Shown here: positions 52,086 to 61,984 of the stretch, piece by piece
How the letters are laid out: every line of letters starts with the position of its first letter
How positions within the stretch are numbered: the stretch's first letter is position 1
Source of the DNA: an uncultured Pseudomonas sp.
GTDB lineage: Bacteria; Pseudomonadota; Gammaproteobacteria; Pseudomonadales; Pseudomonadaceae
Direction of reading: 5' to 3'
Length of the DNA: 64,000 bases
Assembly (NCBI RefSeq): GCF_943846705.1
Contig: NZ_OX044366.1
Location: 2,604,001-2,668,000, forward strand
Program-made: the position numbers and the translations under genes
The notes under the pieces: model-generated
The model's database searches: none
What the model saw: only the letters and a program-made list of their open reading frames with translations
Told to the model about the DNA's origin: nothing

Positions 52086-53249
52086 GTGAAACCTTTCCCC
52101 CGGGCCTTGCTGTTGCTGGCCCTTGTTCTGGCGGCAATTAACTTGCGGCCCGGCATCACCTCTCTGGCTCCACTGATCGAGCGAATTGCCACAGAGCTGG
52201 CCCTCAGCCGCAGCCTGATCAGCCTTACCACTGCGCTACCGGTGTTGTGCATGGGCCTGTTGGCACCTTTCGCGCCACGCTTGGCGATACGCCTGGGCCT
52301 TGAACGCACGATCGCCTTCTGCATGGCGCTGATTGTGCTGGCGCTAGTGCTGCGTGTAATGGCTCACAGCAGTGTGATTCTGATTGGCAGTGCGGTGCTC
52401 TTGGGGGCCGGGATTGCGGTCGCTGGGCCGTTACTTTCAGGTTTTATCAAACGCTATTTTGCCGGGCGCATGGGCAGTGTCGTCGGCTGGTACTCACTGA
52501 GTATGGCGATTGGCGGCGCCGCTGGTGCGGTGCTGACAGTGCCGGCTACGCAGGTGTTGGGTGGCGACTGGACTTGGGGCTTGGCCGTTTGGGCGGTGCC
52601 GGCCTTAGTGGGCTTGATGTTGTGGCTGTGCCTGCCCAATCGGATTGAGGCCGACACTGAAGTGGCAGGCGGCTTACCCTGGCGGCAACCGCGCGCCTGG
52701 CTGATCAGTGGATTCTTTGCCCTTCAGGCCGGGTTGTTCTATGCCCTCGCTACCTGGGCGGTTGCGCGTTATCACGAGGCGGGCTTGAGTCTGATCCACA
52801 GTAACAGCCTGTTCAGTGTGTCGATGCTGATGGGTTTGCCCAGCTCGTTCCTGTTGCCTTGGTTGGCGCAGCGCTTTCAGAACCGCTACGCGCTGCTGAT
52901 GGGCTGCGGGCTGTTGGCGTCGATCAGTTTGATGATGATCACCTTTCAGCCCACCGTGCTGCCTGAGTTGTGGGCGGTGACTATCGGTTTCGGTCTGGGC
53001 GGCTCCTTTGCCTTGTCATTGGTGTTGCCGCTGTATGAGGCTGCATCGCCTCTGGCAGTCAGTCGTTGGACCGCGATGATGCTGTGCATGGGCTACAGCC
53101 TGGCTTGTTTAACGCCCGTGTTGACGGGTTTGGCGCGGGATCTGGCGGGTAATTATCAACTACCGTTTATGGTGCTGACGGCCCTTGCACTGGTTATGAC
53201 GCTGCTGGCCTGGGTGCTTGGGCGCGGCTCAGTACGTGCCTCTAGCTAA
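52086..53249 (+). CDS. MFS transporter, CynX/NimT family
   Basis: A 387-residue carrier with about twelve membrane helices. AAINLRPGITSLAPLIERI near the start is the typical first-helix motif of the CynX/NimT (cyanate/nitroimidazole) group, also seen in YycB. The family exports or imports small anions and drugs; the substrate here is unknown. The GTG at 52086 puts KPFPRA just before helix 1; an upstream TTG (52044) is less likely. Monocistronic. Confidence 0.85.
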   Translation: MKPFPRALLLLALVLAAINLRPGITSLAPLIERIATELALSRSLISLTTALPVLCMGLLAPFAPRLAIRLGLERTIAFCMALIVLALVLRVMAHSSVILIGSAVLLGAGIAVAGPLLSGFIKRYFAGRMGSVVGWYSLSMAIGGAAGAVLTVPATQVLGGDWTWGLAVWAVPALVGLMLWLCLPNRIEADTEVAGGLPWRQPRAWLISGFFALQAGLFYALATWAVARYHEAGLSLIHSNSLFSVSMLMGLPSSFLLPWLAQRFQNRYALLMGCGLLASISLMMITFQPTVLPELWAVTIGFGLGGSFALSLVLPLYEAASPLAVSRWTAMMLCMGYSLACLTPVLTGLARDLAGNYQLPFMVLTALALVMTLLAWVLGRGSVRASS

Positions 53250-53357
53250 GGTCAGCTGAGCGTTGTTTTTGGTGCGATGACGCTTAATTAGCCCGCGTTC
53301 CTTCCTTGGCCTTTGCGGCTGTGATAGAAGGCAGCCTTGATTTGCTGGAGTGCCCGC

Positions 53358-53786
53358 GTGGAGTCCGAGTCCATCGTTTATGGTTGTATCCGTGACTGGC
53401 CGTCGGACAGTCCGGCAGAAAGCCGTTTGCGCCGTGAAATCAATCAGCAGGTGCTTGCCGACCTGCCGGCGGGCGATGCCTGGAGCTTGCTTGGACGAGA
53501 GATGTTCGCCTGTTGCGAACAGCCGGGCGATGGCTTGTACCAGACCCAGGTGATCCACTTCGGAGCCAGCTACCGTACTGTGGAGTATGAGTGGAGCCTG
53601 TGGATTCAACAGTTCGAAGCGCTGCTTAAGCGTCTGTATTGGGCCAGTGCAGTGGTGCATCTAGAGACCGAACTGAACGGCACGCACACCTTTCGTTGGG
53701 AGTCAGATAACGGCTTTCATAGCCCGCAAGAAGGTGAGTTGCGCGTGCGCTGTGCGTGGGAACGTGAGGGCGGCCTGCGCGGCTAG
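53358..53786 (+). CDS. Conserved hypothetical protein
   Basis: A 142-residue acidic soluble protein (ESIVYGCIRDWPSDSPAESR, many Trp and Glu). No signal or membrane segment, no family I can name. GTG 53358 has GGAG seven bases upstream. Good codon bias for the genus supports that it is real. Stands alone between the transporter and the converging YheU gene. Confidence 0.7.
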   Translation: MESESIVYGCIRDWPSDSPAESRLRREINQQVLADLPAGDAWSLLGREMFACCEQPGDGLYQTQVIHFGASYRTVEYEWSLWIQQFEALLKRLYWASAVVHLETELNGTHTFRWESDNGFHSPQEGELRVRCAWEREGGLRG

Positions 53787-53814
53787 CGCAGGATTATCTG
53801 AGTTGTCAGCCCGG

Positions 53815-54054
53815 CTATTGCTCCAACGCTTCCAGCCACTCCTTGGGTACATCGCGTTTCAGTGCCAGCTGGCATTGCTGGCTTTCTGCATCGAAAACAA
53901 TCACCGCCTGACCTTTGCTTAAGGCGTGGCGCACGCGCTCGATACGCGTGTGCAGTGGGGTTTCGTCGCCGTTGTCGGTGCCGTCGCGGGTGACGAAATC
54001 TTCGATCAGGTGAGTCAGGGTGTCAGCTTCGAGCAGGTGATAAGGGATCAGCAC
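53815..54054 (-). CDS. YheU family protein (UPF0270)
   Basis: A 79-residue protein matching the YheU family: MLIPYHLLEADTLTHLIEDF, then VTRDGTD and a helical end. Function unknown; small acidic helical protein found widely in gammaproteobacteria. Confidence 0.85.
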   Translation of the reverse strand: MLIPYHLLEADTLTHLIEDFVTRDGTDNGDETPLHTRIERVRHALSKGQAVIVFDAESQQCQLALKRDVPKEWLEALEQ

Positions 54055-54123
54055 GGTATGGTCTCCAGAGCGCAGCGGCGATGCTAACGTGCGCAGGTCT
54101 GGCTGGCCATGTTTGGGGTGCGT

Positions 54124-56865
54124 TTAGCCGACTGGCTGCAGGTAGATTTCCAAGGTGTGGTAGAGCGTGCTGCTGTCCAGTGGTTTGCCGAGGAAGTCAT
54201 TCATGCCGGATTCGACCCCGTGCTGGCGGTGCTCATCAAGAATGTGCGCGGTAAGGGCGATGATCGGCACTTCGGGCAGGTTGTATTGGCGCTCCAAGCG
54301 GCGGATTTGTCGGGTGGCTTCAAAGCCATCCATCTCCGGCATTTCGCAGTCCATCAGGATCAACTGTGTGGCGCTCGGGTCGCGCTGGTATTCGTTGAGC
54401 GCAGCCAGGCCGTTGGGCACCAGACGGATGTTGTAGCCGCGCTTCTTCAGAAAGCCCTGCACCACCAGCTGGTTCACTGGATTGTCTTCGGCCACCAGAA
54501 TGCATGGCGCGACAGCGCCGTTGCAGTGGGGTTTGGCTGGCGGTTGAAACTCGGCAATGGGCGGTTCTTCATAGAGCTCCTGCAGCGCACTGCGCAGTGC
54601 ATTGAGCGCCAGCGGCTGCGGCAGCCCCAGTAGGCGCAAGCCGGCGGCGCTGGGCAGTTGCTGGCATTGCTCTGGGGCGCAAAGCAAGAGCACGCGTTGT
54701 CCCGGCTGCAGCTGCGGGCGCAGCGATTCCAGCCAGTGCTGAGTGCTTCCCGGCCAGGGCGTCATCACGACCAATAACGGCGCTGCGCTGAAGTCCGCCA
54801 GATAGCCGAGCAGCTTCTCAGGGTTCTGGCAGCGCTCGGTGCGCATGCCCCAGCGGCCGAGCAGGCGACTCACTGCATCCAGGCCGAGGCCGTCGAGGGA
54901 GGCGAGCAGGGCCGTGCGGCCCTTGAGCAGTTCGTACAGCGGGTCGGCTGGCAGCGGCTCGTCGACTTGCGGAATATCGAAGGCGAAGCGCGTGCCTTGC
55001 CCTGGCGTGCTCTGCACCTCGATACGGCCGCCCATCATTTCCACCAGCTCTTTGCTAATCGACAGGCCCAGGCCGCTGCCACCGTAGCGGCGGGTGGTGC
55101 TGGAGTCGCCCTGGGCAAAGGACTCGAACAAGCGAGTCAGCACCTGGTCGCTGATGCCGATGCCGCTGTCGCTGATGGCGAACACCAGATGCGGGTTGCC
55201 TTGGGAGTCATTACGCAGGCACACATTCAGCGCCACATGGCCTTCGGCGGTGAACTTAAGGGCATTGCTCAACAAGTTCATCAGCACCTGTTTGAGCCGG
55301 GTAGGGTCGCCTTGCATACGCCGTGGTACGCCGTTTTCCAGGCTGACGTAGAGGCGCAGGCGTTTATCCAGTGCTTGCCCGGTGAATAAGCTAAGGGTGT
55401 CGGAAATCAACTCTTCCAGGTCGAACTCGATGTGCTCCAGGCTGAGCTTGCCGGACTCGATACGCGCGTAGTCGAGAATGTCGTTGATCACCGCCATCAA
55501 CGAGCTACCGGAGCTGGAAATGGTGTCGACATAAAAGCTCTGGCTGCGGTCCAGTGAGGTTTCCTTAAGCAGTTGCAGCATGCCCAGTACGCCATTTAAT
55601 GGGGTGCGGATCTCGTGGCTCATCTTGGCCAGGAAGCGGCTCTTGGCCTGGTTTTCGATTTCTGCCTGCTCGGCGGCGCGGCGCGACTGGAAGCCTTCCT
55701 CCTTGAGCATATTGATGCGGTCGGCCAAGCCGATGGACAGGGTGATCAGCTCAACGGTTACGCCGATTTTCACCACCGTGGCGCCATACAAACCAAACAG
55801 TTCGATACCTAGCGAGCCTGAGGTGGCGATGATGAACGAGGCCAGCAGGATGCCCCAGGCCAGGATGTAATAAGAACCGTAGCGCAGCCCCTGGCGCCAC
55901 ACATAGGCCCCGCACAGCAGCAGCACCAACGACACCGCCAGTACGGTCAGGCTGGCCAGGATGTTCCAGGCCTGAAAGCCCACTAACGGCGCTGACACCA
56001 GGCAGCCGCCCACCAACAACATGAATAGCCGTAGAGCAAGATCCAAGCGTGGGAAGTATTGCGCGGTGTGCAGGAAGTGGCGGCTGAACTGGGTCGCCGT
56101 CAGGCAGTGGATGTACATCAGGATGTAGATGCTCACCGACTGCAGGCCGACGTGTTCGGGCAAGAGTTTGAACAGCATGCCGTCGAAGCTAGCGGCAAAC
56201 AGGCCAATATTCAGGTTGTATACCAGGTACCAAAAATAGGCCGATTCGCGCAGCGAGATAAACAGAAACAGGTTGTAGCAGAACATCGCAAACAGCACAC
56301 CGTAGAACGCACCGTTGATGCCCATGAGGTTTTCCTGGGCGGCGGCACTGGCTTGGTAAGTGCTGAAGAACAGTGGAATAAAAATTGTGCTGGTGCTTTC
56401 GACGCGGATCAGTACGGTGCTTGCGCCGGGTGCCAGCTCTAGCGGGAACCAGAAGTTGCGCACTTGCACCGGCCGTTGGGAGAAGGCGTAGCGGTCGCCG
56501 CTTTCCTGCATCTGCCATTGGTTGTCGCCTGTGCCTACAAACACCTGCAGGTGATCGAGCAGCGGGTAGTTGACTTCTAGGTAGCCAGGCAGGTTTTGCG
56601 TCAGGCGGTTGTGCAGCTGTACTTTGAACCACCAGACTGAATCATTCTTGCCGAGGTTGGCGTGTGGCCCCTCTACCGGGGTAAAGCGCGCGTCGGCCAA
56701 GGCGCCGACCTGCTGGATGCTCAGTTGCCCTCGGGGGTCTTCCAGGTAGGCCATCGAAGGCCCCAAGGGCAAGCGCAGGTCGGTGCTGTCCAGCGTTGCA
56801 GGCAGCAGCGCCCACGCCGGCCCACAGAGCCAGAGGAGCAGCACCGCTAGCCATATCCGCGGCAT
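54124..56865 (-). CDS. 7TMR-DISM hybrid sensor histidine kinase / response regulator
   Basis: A 913-residue membrane kinase: signal peptide (1-19), extracytoplasmic DISMED2 domain (about 30-165), seven-helix DISM block (about 185-382), HisKA with His417 (AKMSHEIRTPLNG), HATPase (GSGLGLSISKELV), then a decayed receiver without a phospho-Asp (about 655-775). A functional receiver follows (788-913) with Asp839 in LMDCEMPEMDGF. The layout resembles LadS/RetS. It is directly upstream of the NAGGN genes on the same strand, as PA3462 in P. aeruginosa (from memory), so osmotic or envelope sensing is plausible but inferred. Confidence 0.9.
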   Translation of the reverse strand: MPRIWLAVLLLWLCGPAWALLPATLDSTDLRLPLGPSMAYLEDPRGQLSIQQVGALADARFTPVEGPHANLGKNDSVWWFKVQLHNRLTQNLPGYLEVNYPLLDHLQVFVGTGDNQWQMQESGDRYAFSQRPVQVRNFWFPLELAPGASTVLIRVESTSTIFIPLFFSTYQASAAAQENLMGINGAFYGVLFAMFCYNLFLFISLRESAYFWYLVYNLNIGLFAASFDGMLFKLLPEHVGLQSVSIYILMYIHCLTATQFSRHFLHTAQYFPRLDLALRLFMLLVGGCLVSAPLVGFQAWNILASLTVLAVSLVLLLCGAYVWRQGLRYGSYYILAWGILLASFIIATSGSLGIELFGLYGATVVKIGVTVELITLSIGLADRINMLKEEGFQSRRAAEQAEIENQAKSRFLAKMSHEIRTPLNGVLGMLQLLKETSLDRSQSFYVDTISSSGSSLMAVINDILDYARIESGKLSLEHIEFDLEELISDTLSLFTGQALDKRLRLYVSLENGVPRRMQGDPTRLKQVLMNLLSNALKFTAEGHVALNVCLRNDSQGNPHLVFAISDSGIGISDQVLTRLFESFAQGDSSTTRRYGGSGLGLSISKELVEMMGGRIEVQSTPGQGTRFAFDIPQVDEPLPADPLYELLKGRTALLASLDGLGLDAVSRLLGRWGMRTERCQNPEKLLGYLADFSAAPLLVVMTPWPGSTQHWLESLRPQLQPGQRVLLLCAPEQCQQLPSAAGLRLLGLPQPLALNALRSALQELYEEPPIAEFQPPAKPHCNGAVAPCILVAEDNPVNQLVVQGFLKKRGYNIRLVPNGLAALNEYQRDPSATQLILMDCEMPEMDGFEATRQIRRLERQYNLPEVPIIALTAHILDEHRQHGVESGMNDFLGKPLDSSTLYHTLEIYLQPVG

Positions 56866-56945
56866 TCATCGACCTCATTATTATTATCTGAGGCCTGATC
56901 CGGCCCCGCATCATGCCGTCACTTTGCCCGGATGCGCGTGGCCCT

Positions 56946-58136
56946 TCAAGCGTCCTTGTCGCGTGCTCGCCACAGGCTGTCGACAGTTGGCAAACGGGTA
57001 TCACTTTCCATCTGTGCATCGTGCTCCAGTTGGTGGCTAAAGCGATCTAGCGAGCCTTGCGCCGGTTGGGCATCACTGGCAAATACCGGTGGGCTGAGCA
57101 GGTAGGCGGCGAGCAGACGGCTGAGCGCCTTGAGGCTGTCGATGTGCGTGCGTTCATAGCCATGGGTCGCGTCGCAGCCGAAGGCCAGCAGGGCGGTGCG
57201 GATATCGTGCCCGGCGGTAACCGCTGATTGCGCGTCGCTGTGGTAGTAGCGGAACAGGTCGCGGCGTACCGGCACCTCGTTTTCCTCGGCCAGGCGCAGC
57301 AGTTGTCGCGACAGGTGATAGTCGTACGGCCCGCCGGAATCCTGCATGGCCACGCTGACGGTGTGTTCGCTGGACTGTTGGCCCGGCGCGACCGGGGCGA
57401 TATCGATACCGACGAACTCGCTGACATCCCAGGGCAGGGCGGCTGCGGCTCCAGAGCCGACTTCCTCGGTGATGGTGAACAGTGGATGGCAGTCGATTTC
57501 CGGCTCAATGCCACTTTCTTTAATGGCTTTTAGTGCAGCGAGCAGGGCGGCGACACCGGCTTTGTCGTCCAGGTGGCGAGAGCTTATGTGACCGCTTTCG
57601 GTAAATTCTGGCAGGGGGTCGAAGGCGACGAAGTCACCCACCGAGATACCCAGCGACTCGCAGTCGGCGCGGGTGCTGCAGTAGGCGTCCAGGCGCAGTT
57701 CGACATGGTCCCAACTGATTGGCAGTTGATCCACGGCGGTGTTGAAGGCGTGTCCAGAGGCCATCAGCGGTAGCACACTGCCGCGAATTACGCCGTTATC
57801 GGTAAATACGCTGACGCGGCTGCCCTCGGCAAAGCGGCTGGACCAGCAGCCGACGGCGGCCAGGCCCAGGCGCCCGTTGTCCTGCAGTTCGCGGACGATT
57901 GCGCCAATGGTGTCGAGGTGTGCCGATACGGCGCGGTCAGGGCTGCTCTGCTTGCCCTTGAGGGTGCCGCGAATGGTGCCGCGGCGGGTCATCTCGAAAG
58001 GGATGCCGATCTCTTCCAGGCGCTCGGCTACGTAGCGCACGATGGTGTCGGTAAAGCCGGTGGGGCTGGGAATGGCGAGCATTTCCAACAGAACCTTCTG
58101 CAGGTAGGCGAGGTCGGGTTCGGGAAGTTGCTGCAT
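56946..58136 (-). CDS. M42-family peptidase of the NAGGN osmoprotectant system
   Basis: A 396-residue M42 aminopeptidase-like enzyme (IPSPTGFTDTIVRYVAERL near 25-45, SAHLDTIGA, HLDDKAGVAALL, ITEEVGSG, GCDATHGYERTH) with the di-metal ligands in place. In pseudomonads it travels with the NAGGN synthetase and amidotransferase; its role (turnover of the dipeptide or a precursor) is not firmly known. AAGGAG precedes ATG 58136; an open frame runs upstream but is not needed. Confidence 0.88.
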   Translation of the reverse strand: MQQLPEPDLAYLQKVLLEMLAIPSPTGFTDTIVRYVAERLEEIGIPFEMTRRGTIRGTLKGKQSSPDRAVSAHLDTIGAIVRELQDNGRLGLAAVGCWSSRFAEGSRVSVFTDNGVIRGSVLPLMASGHAFNTAVDQLPISWDHVELRLDAYCSTRADCESLGISVGDFVAFDPLPEFTESGHISSRHLDDKAGVAALLAALKAIKESGIEPEIDCHPLFTITEEVGSGAAAALPWDVSEFVGIDIAPVAPGQQSSEHTVSVAMQDSGGPYDYHLSRQLLRLAEENEVPVRRDLFRYYHSDAQSAVTAGHDIRTALLAFGCDATHGYERTHIDSLKALSRLLAAYLLSPPVFASDAQPAQGSLDRFSHQLEHDAQMESDTRLPTVDSLWRARDKDA

Positions 58137-58292
58137 ACAAAGTCTCCTTGCGAAAATTGTCTGGGCGGCCAGTGCTCTCATAGGGGTGGATGACGGGTTA
58201 TCCACCCTGCACAGTGCTGCTGGCCGCCGATAAGCCTTGGCGCAAACCGGAGTGACCCGGAGTACGCCGCCTATCGCGGTGCTGATGAGGCT

Positions 58293-60029
58293 TCAATCCA
58301 CCTGGCTAAGTGGAAACAGCAGGTCGATAAAGCGTTCTGCGGTGGGTTGTGGCTGATGATTGGCCAGCCCGGCACGCTCGTTGGCTTCGATAAACACGTA
58401 GTCGGGTTGATCGGCAGCCGGCACCAGCAGGTCGAGACCAACCACCGGGATGTCCAGGGCGCGCGCGGCTTTTACCGCTGCATCGGCCAGCACCGGATGG
58501 AGGATGTCGGTGACATCCTCAAGGCTGCCGCCGGTGTGCAGGTTGGCGGTCTTGCGCACCGCCAGGCGCTGGCCAGCTGGCAGTACGCTGTCGTAATCAA
58601 CCCCGGCCGCATGCAGGGTGCGCAGGGTCTCGGCGTCCTTGGGGATGCGGCTTTCACCTTCGGTGGCAGCTTGTCGGCGGCGGCTTTGGGCATCAATCAG
58701 CTCACCGATGCTGTGCTGGCCATCGCCGACTACTTCCGCGGGACGGCGGATGGCGGCGGCCACCACGGCAAAGCCGATCACCAGAATGCGCAAGTCGCAG
58801 CCTTGATGAAAGCTCTCCAGCAGCACGCGGCTGTCGAAGGTGCTGGCGCGTTCGATGGCGTCCTGCACGTCGAGTGACGTGCGCAGGTCTACCGCCACGC
58901 CTTGACCCTGCTCACCGTCCACCGGCTTGACCACCACGCTGGCATGTTCGGCAAGGAATGCCGCGTTCTCTTCGGCGTTCCCGGCCAAACGCTGGGCTGG
59001 CAGACGCAGGCCAGCTTGGGCCAGGACGCGGTGGGTCAGGCGTTTGTCCTGACAGAGGGTCATGCTCACGGCGCTGGTGAGATCGGTCAGTGACTCGCGG
59101 CAGCGGATGCGTCGGCCGCCGTGGTTGAGGGTAAACAAGCCCGCGTCGGCGTCGTCCACCTGCACCTCGATCCCCCGGCGCAGGGCTTCATCAACGATGA
59201 TCCGCGCGTAGGGATTCATCGGCGTGTGTGGGCCGGGGCCGATAAACAGCGCTTCGTTGATGCCGTTCTTGCGCTTGATGCTGAAGGTTTGCAACTCGCG
59301 AAAGCCGAGCTTGGCGTACAAGCCTTTAGCCTGCTCGTTGTCATGCAACACGGACAAATCCAGGCTGCTCAAACCACGGCTCATAAAGTGCTCGATCAGG
59401 TGGCGTACCAGCACCTCACCGACCCCGGGCCGGCTGCAGCGCGGGTCGACTGCCAGGCACCACAGGCTGCTGCCGTTATCCGGGTCTTTGTAGGCTTTAT
59501 GGTGGTTGAGGCCCATCACGCTGCCGATCACCGCGCCGCTGTCTTCATCCTCGGCCAGCCAATACACCGGGCCACCCAAGTGGCGTGGGGTGAGTTTGCT
59601 GGGGTCGATCGGCAGCATGCCGCGCAACTGGTACAGGGTGTTGATTGCCTGCCAATCGTCAGCATTGTGCGCGCGGCGTATGCGGAAGCCACGAAAGCTA
59701 CGGCGTGCCTGGCGATAGTCGCTAAACCACAGGCGCAGGGTGTCGGAGGGATCGAGAAATAGCTGCTGCGGAGCCTGTGCCAGTACCTGGTGGGGGGCAG
59801 CGACATACAGTGCAATGTCGCGTTCGCCAGGCTTTTCGGTCAGCAGGTCGCCGGCCAGGGCTGCGGGGTCCGGGTAGGTGTGACCGATCAGCAGGCGCCC
59901 CCAGCCACAGTGCAGCGCTCTGGGCTGGCCCATTTCGCTGTCGGGTTCTTCGGCGAAGCGCGCCTGCAGGCGTTCGTAAGACGGTGTCTGACCGCGTAGC
60001 AGGCGTTGGTTAAAGGCAGTGGCACGCAT
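58293..60029 (-). CDS. ngg: N-acetylglutaminylglutamine synthetase (GNAT + ATP-grasp)
   Basis: A 578-residue two-domain enzyme. The N-terminal part (to about 285) is a GNAT acetyltransferase (LAVDPRCSRPGVGEVLVRHL). The C-terminal part (about 290-578) is an ATP-grasp ligase (VVKPVDGEQGQGVAVD, LDLLVPAADQPDYVFIEAN). Together they acetylate and join glutamines into the osmoprotectant dipeptide. ATG 60029 follows AAAGGA; ATG 60038 would overlap the ribosome site. The amidotransferase is upstream in the same unit. Confidence 0.9.
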   Translation of the reverse strand: MRATAFNQRLLRGQTPSYERLQARFAEEPDSEMGQPRALHCGWGRLLIGHTYPDPAALAGDLLTEKPGERDIALYVAAPHQVLAQAPQQLFLDPSDTLRLWFSDYRQARRSFRGFRIRRAHNADDWQAINTLYQLRGMLPIDPSKLTPRHLGGPVYWLAEDEDSGAVIGSVMGLNHHKAYKDPDNGSSLWCLAVDPRCSRPGVGEVLVRHLIEHFMSRGLSSLDLSVLHDNEQAKGLYAKLGFRELQTFSIKRKNGINEALFIGPGPHTPMNPYARIIVDEALRRGIEVQVDDADAGLFTLNHGGRRIRCRESLTDLTSAVSMTLCQDKRLTHRVLAQAGLRLPAQRLAGNAEENAAFLAEHASVVVKPVDGEQGQGVAVDLRTSLDVQDAIERASTFDSRVLLESFHQGCDLRILVIGFAVVAAAIRRPAEVVGDGQHSIGELIDAQSRRRQAATEGESRIPKDAETLRTLHAAGVDYDSVLPAGQRLAVRKTANLHTGGSLEDVTDILHPVLADAAVKAARALDIPVVGLDLLVPAADQPDYVFIEANERAGLANHQPQPTAERFIDLLFPLSQVD

Positions 60030-60101
60030 TGGAGGCATCCTTTGCTGTCTGCGTACCCCGGACAGGCCAGGGTGTTCAGAGAAACGGGCGAACGAGCAGC
60101 C

Positions 60102-61871
60102 TTACAGGCCGTGTTCGTTCAGCCACAGATTGAGCGCGGCCATCTGCCACAACTTGGAGCCGCGCAGCGGTGTCAGCTGGCCATGCGGGTCCGTCAGCAG
60201 GCGGTCGAGCATGGCCGGGTTGAAGAGGCCGCGATCCTGGCTGGGGTCCAGCAGCAGGTCACGTACCCAACCGAGGGTGGCACCTTCCAGATGCTTGAGG
60301 CCGGGCACCGGGAAGTAGCCTTTGGGCCGATCAATCACTTCGCTGGGGATAACCTGGCGCGCGGCTTCCTTGAGCACATGCTTGCCGCCATCGGGCAGCT
60401 TGAAGCGCCCTGGAATCCGTGCAGAAAGCTCGGCCAGGCGGTAGTCGAGGAACGGCGTGCGCGCCTCCAGGCCCCAGGCCATGGTCATGTTGTCGACTCG
60501 CTTGACCGGGTCATCGACCAGCATCACCGTGCTGTCGAGGCGTAGTGCCTTGTCGACTGCCGCAATGGCGCCAGGTTGAGCGAAGTGCTCACGGACGAAG
60601 TCCCCGGCGGCATCACCGGTGAGCCAGGCCGGCTGTACGCAGGCGGTGTATTCGTCGTAGTCACGGTCAAAGAACGCGGCGCGGTAGGCGGCAAACGCAT
60701 CATCAGCTTGATCCACCTGCGGGTACCAGTGATAGCCGGCGAACAGTTCATCGGCACCCTGGCCGCTTTGCACCACCTTGCAGTGCTTGGCCACTTCGCG
60801 CGACAGCAGGTAGAAGGCGATGCAGTCGTGGCTGACCATCGGCTCGCTCATCGCCCGGAAGGCCGCAGGCAGCTGTTCGAGAATCTCGTGCTCACCGATG
60901 CGCAGCTGGTGATGCTGGGTATTGAAGCGTTCGGCGATCAGGTCGGAGTACTGAAACTCGTCGCCGCGCTCGCCGCCGGCATCCTGGAAACCGATGGAGA
61001 AGGTCGAGAGGTTTTCCACCCCGGCTTCACGCAGCAGGCCGACCAGCATGCTCGAATCGACCCCGCCGGACAGCAGCACGCCGACATCCACCGCGGCGCG
61101 CTGACGGATCGACACCGCCTCACGCATGCCGTCGAGCACTCGCTCTTTCCACTCATCCAGACCAAAGCTGATTTCATCGCGCTGCGGGCCGAACTCCAGG
61201 TTCCACCAGGTTTGCTGCTCGCAGTTGCCCTGGGCGTCGATGCGCATCCAGGTGGCCGGTGGCAGCTTCTCCACGCCTGCCAGCAGGGTGCGCGGCGCGG
61301 GCACCACGGCATGGAAGTTGAGGTAATGATTGAGCGCGATGGGGTCGAGCGTCTTGCCAATATCGCCACCGGCCATCAGCGCCGGCAGGCTGGAAGCAAA
61401 ACGTACACGCTGGCCGGTGCGTGACAGGTACAGCGGCTTTACCCCGAGGCGGTCGCGGGCAATAAACAGCTGCTGGGTGTCACGTTCCCAGATCGCAAAA
61501 GCGAACATGCCATTGAGCTTGGGCAGCAGGTCCTTGCCCCAGGCGTGATAGCCCTTGAGCAGCACTTCGGTGTCACCACCGGAGAAAAAGCGATAACCCA
61601 GGGCTTTCAGCTCGTCACGCAGTTCCGGGTAGTTGTAGATGGCGCCGTTGAACACCATGGACAGGCCCAGATCACTGTCGATCATCGGTTGGCCTGAGGC
61701 CTCGGCGAGATCCATGATCTTCAGCCGACGATGGCCAAGGGCAATCGGCCCTTGACTGTGGAAGCCGTGCGCATCGGGACCGCGCGGGGCTAGGTGATGG
61801 GTGATCCGCTCGACTGCGGCCAGGTCGGCCGGTCGTTGATCAAAGCGTAGTTCTCCAGCTATTCCGCACAT
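60102..61871 (-). CDS. asnO: N-acetylglutaminylglutamine amidotransferase (AsnB-like)
   Basis: A 589-residue class II amidotransferase. Cys2 (MCGIAGE) is the Ntn nucleophile of the glutaminase domain (about 1-210); the ATP-pyrophosphatase domain holds GVLLSGGVDSSMLVGLL. The C-terminus (RPKGYFPVPGLKHLEG) is specific to the NAGGN type. It should turn the dipeptide into its amide. AAGGAAA lies six bases before the ATG. First gene of the operon asnO-ngg-peptidase. Confidence 0.9.
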   Translation of the reverse strand: MCGIAGELRFDQRPADLAAVERITHHLAPRGPDAHGFHSQGPIALGHRRLKIMDLAEASGQPMIDSDLGLSMVFNGAIYNYPELRDELKALGYRFFSGGDTEVLLKGYHAWGKDLLPKLNGMFAFAIWERDTQQLFIARDRLGVKPLYLSRTGQRVRFASSLPALMAGGDIGKTLDPIALNHYLNFHAVVPAPRTLLAGVEKLPPATWMRIDAQGNCEQQTWWNLEFGPQRDEISFGLDEWKERVLDGMREAVSIRQRAAVDVGVLLSGGVDSSMLVGLLREAGVENLSTFSIGFQDAGGERGDEFQYSDLIAERFNTQHHQLRIGEHEILEQLPAAFRAMSEPMVSHDCIAFYLLSREVAKHCKVVQSGQGADELFAGYHWYPQVDQADDAFAAYRAAFFDRDYDEYTACVQPAWLTGDAAGDFVREHFAQPGAIAAVDKALRLDSTVMLVDDPVKRVDNMTMAWGLEARTPFLDYRLAELSARIPGRFKLPDGGKHVLKEAARQVIPSEVIDRPKGYFPVPGLKHLEGATLGWVRDLLLDPSQDRGLFNPAMLDRLLTDPHGQLTPLRGSKLWQMAALNLWLNEHGL

Positions 61872-61984
61872 AATTTTCCTTACCGGTATTGCCGTTGGGG
61901 AGTGGTTCGGGGCTGCCGAACCTTTTACAGGAGAACAAAAAAATGCTTTGATGTCAAAGTTTAAAGATGCTTATGAAGGCCTAT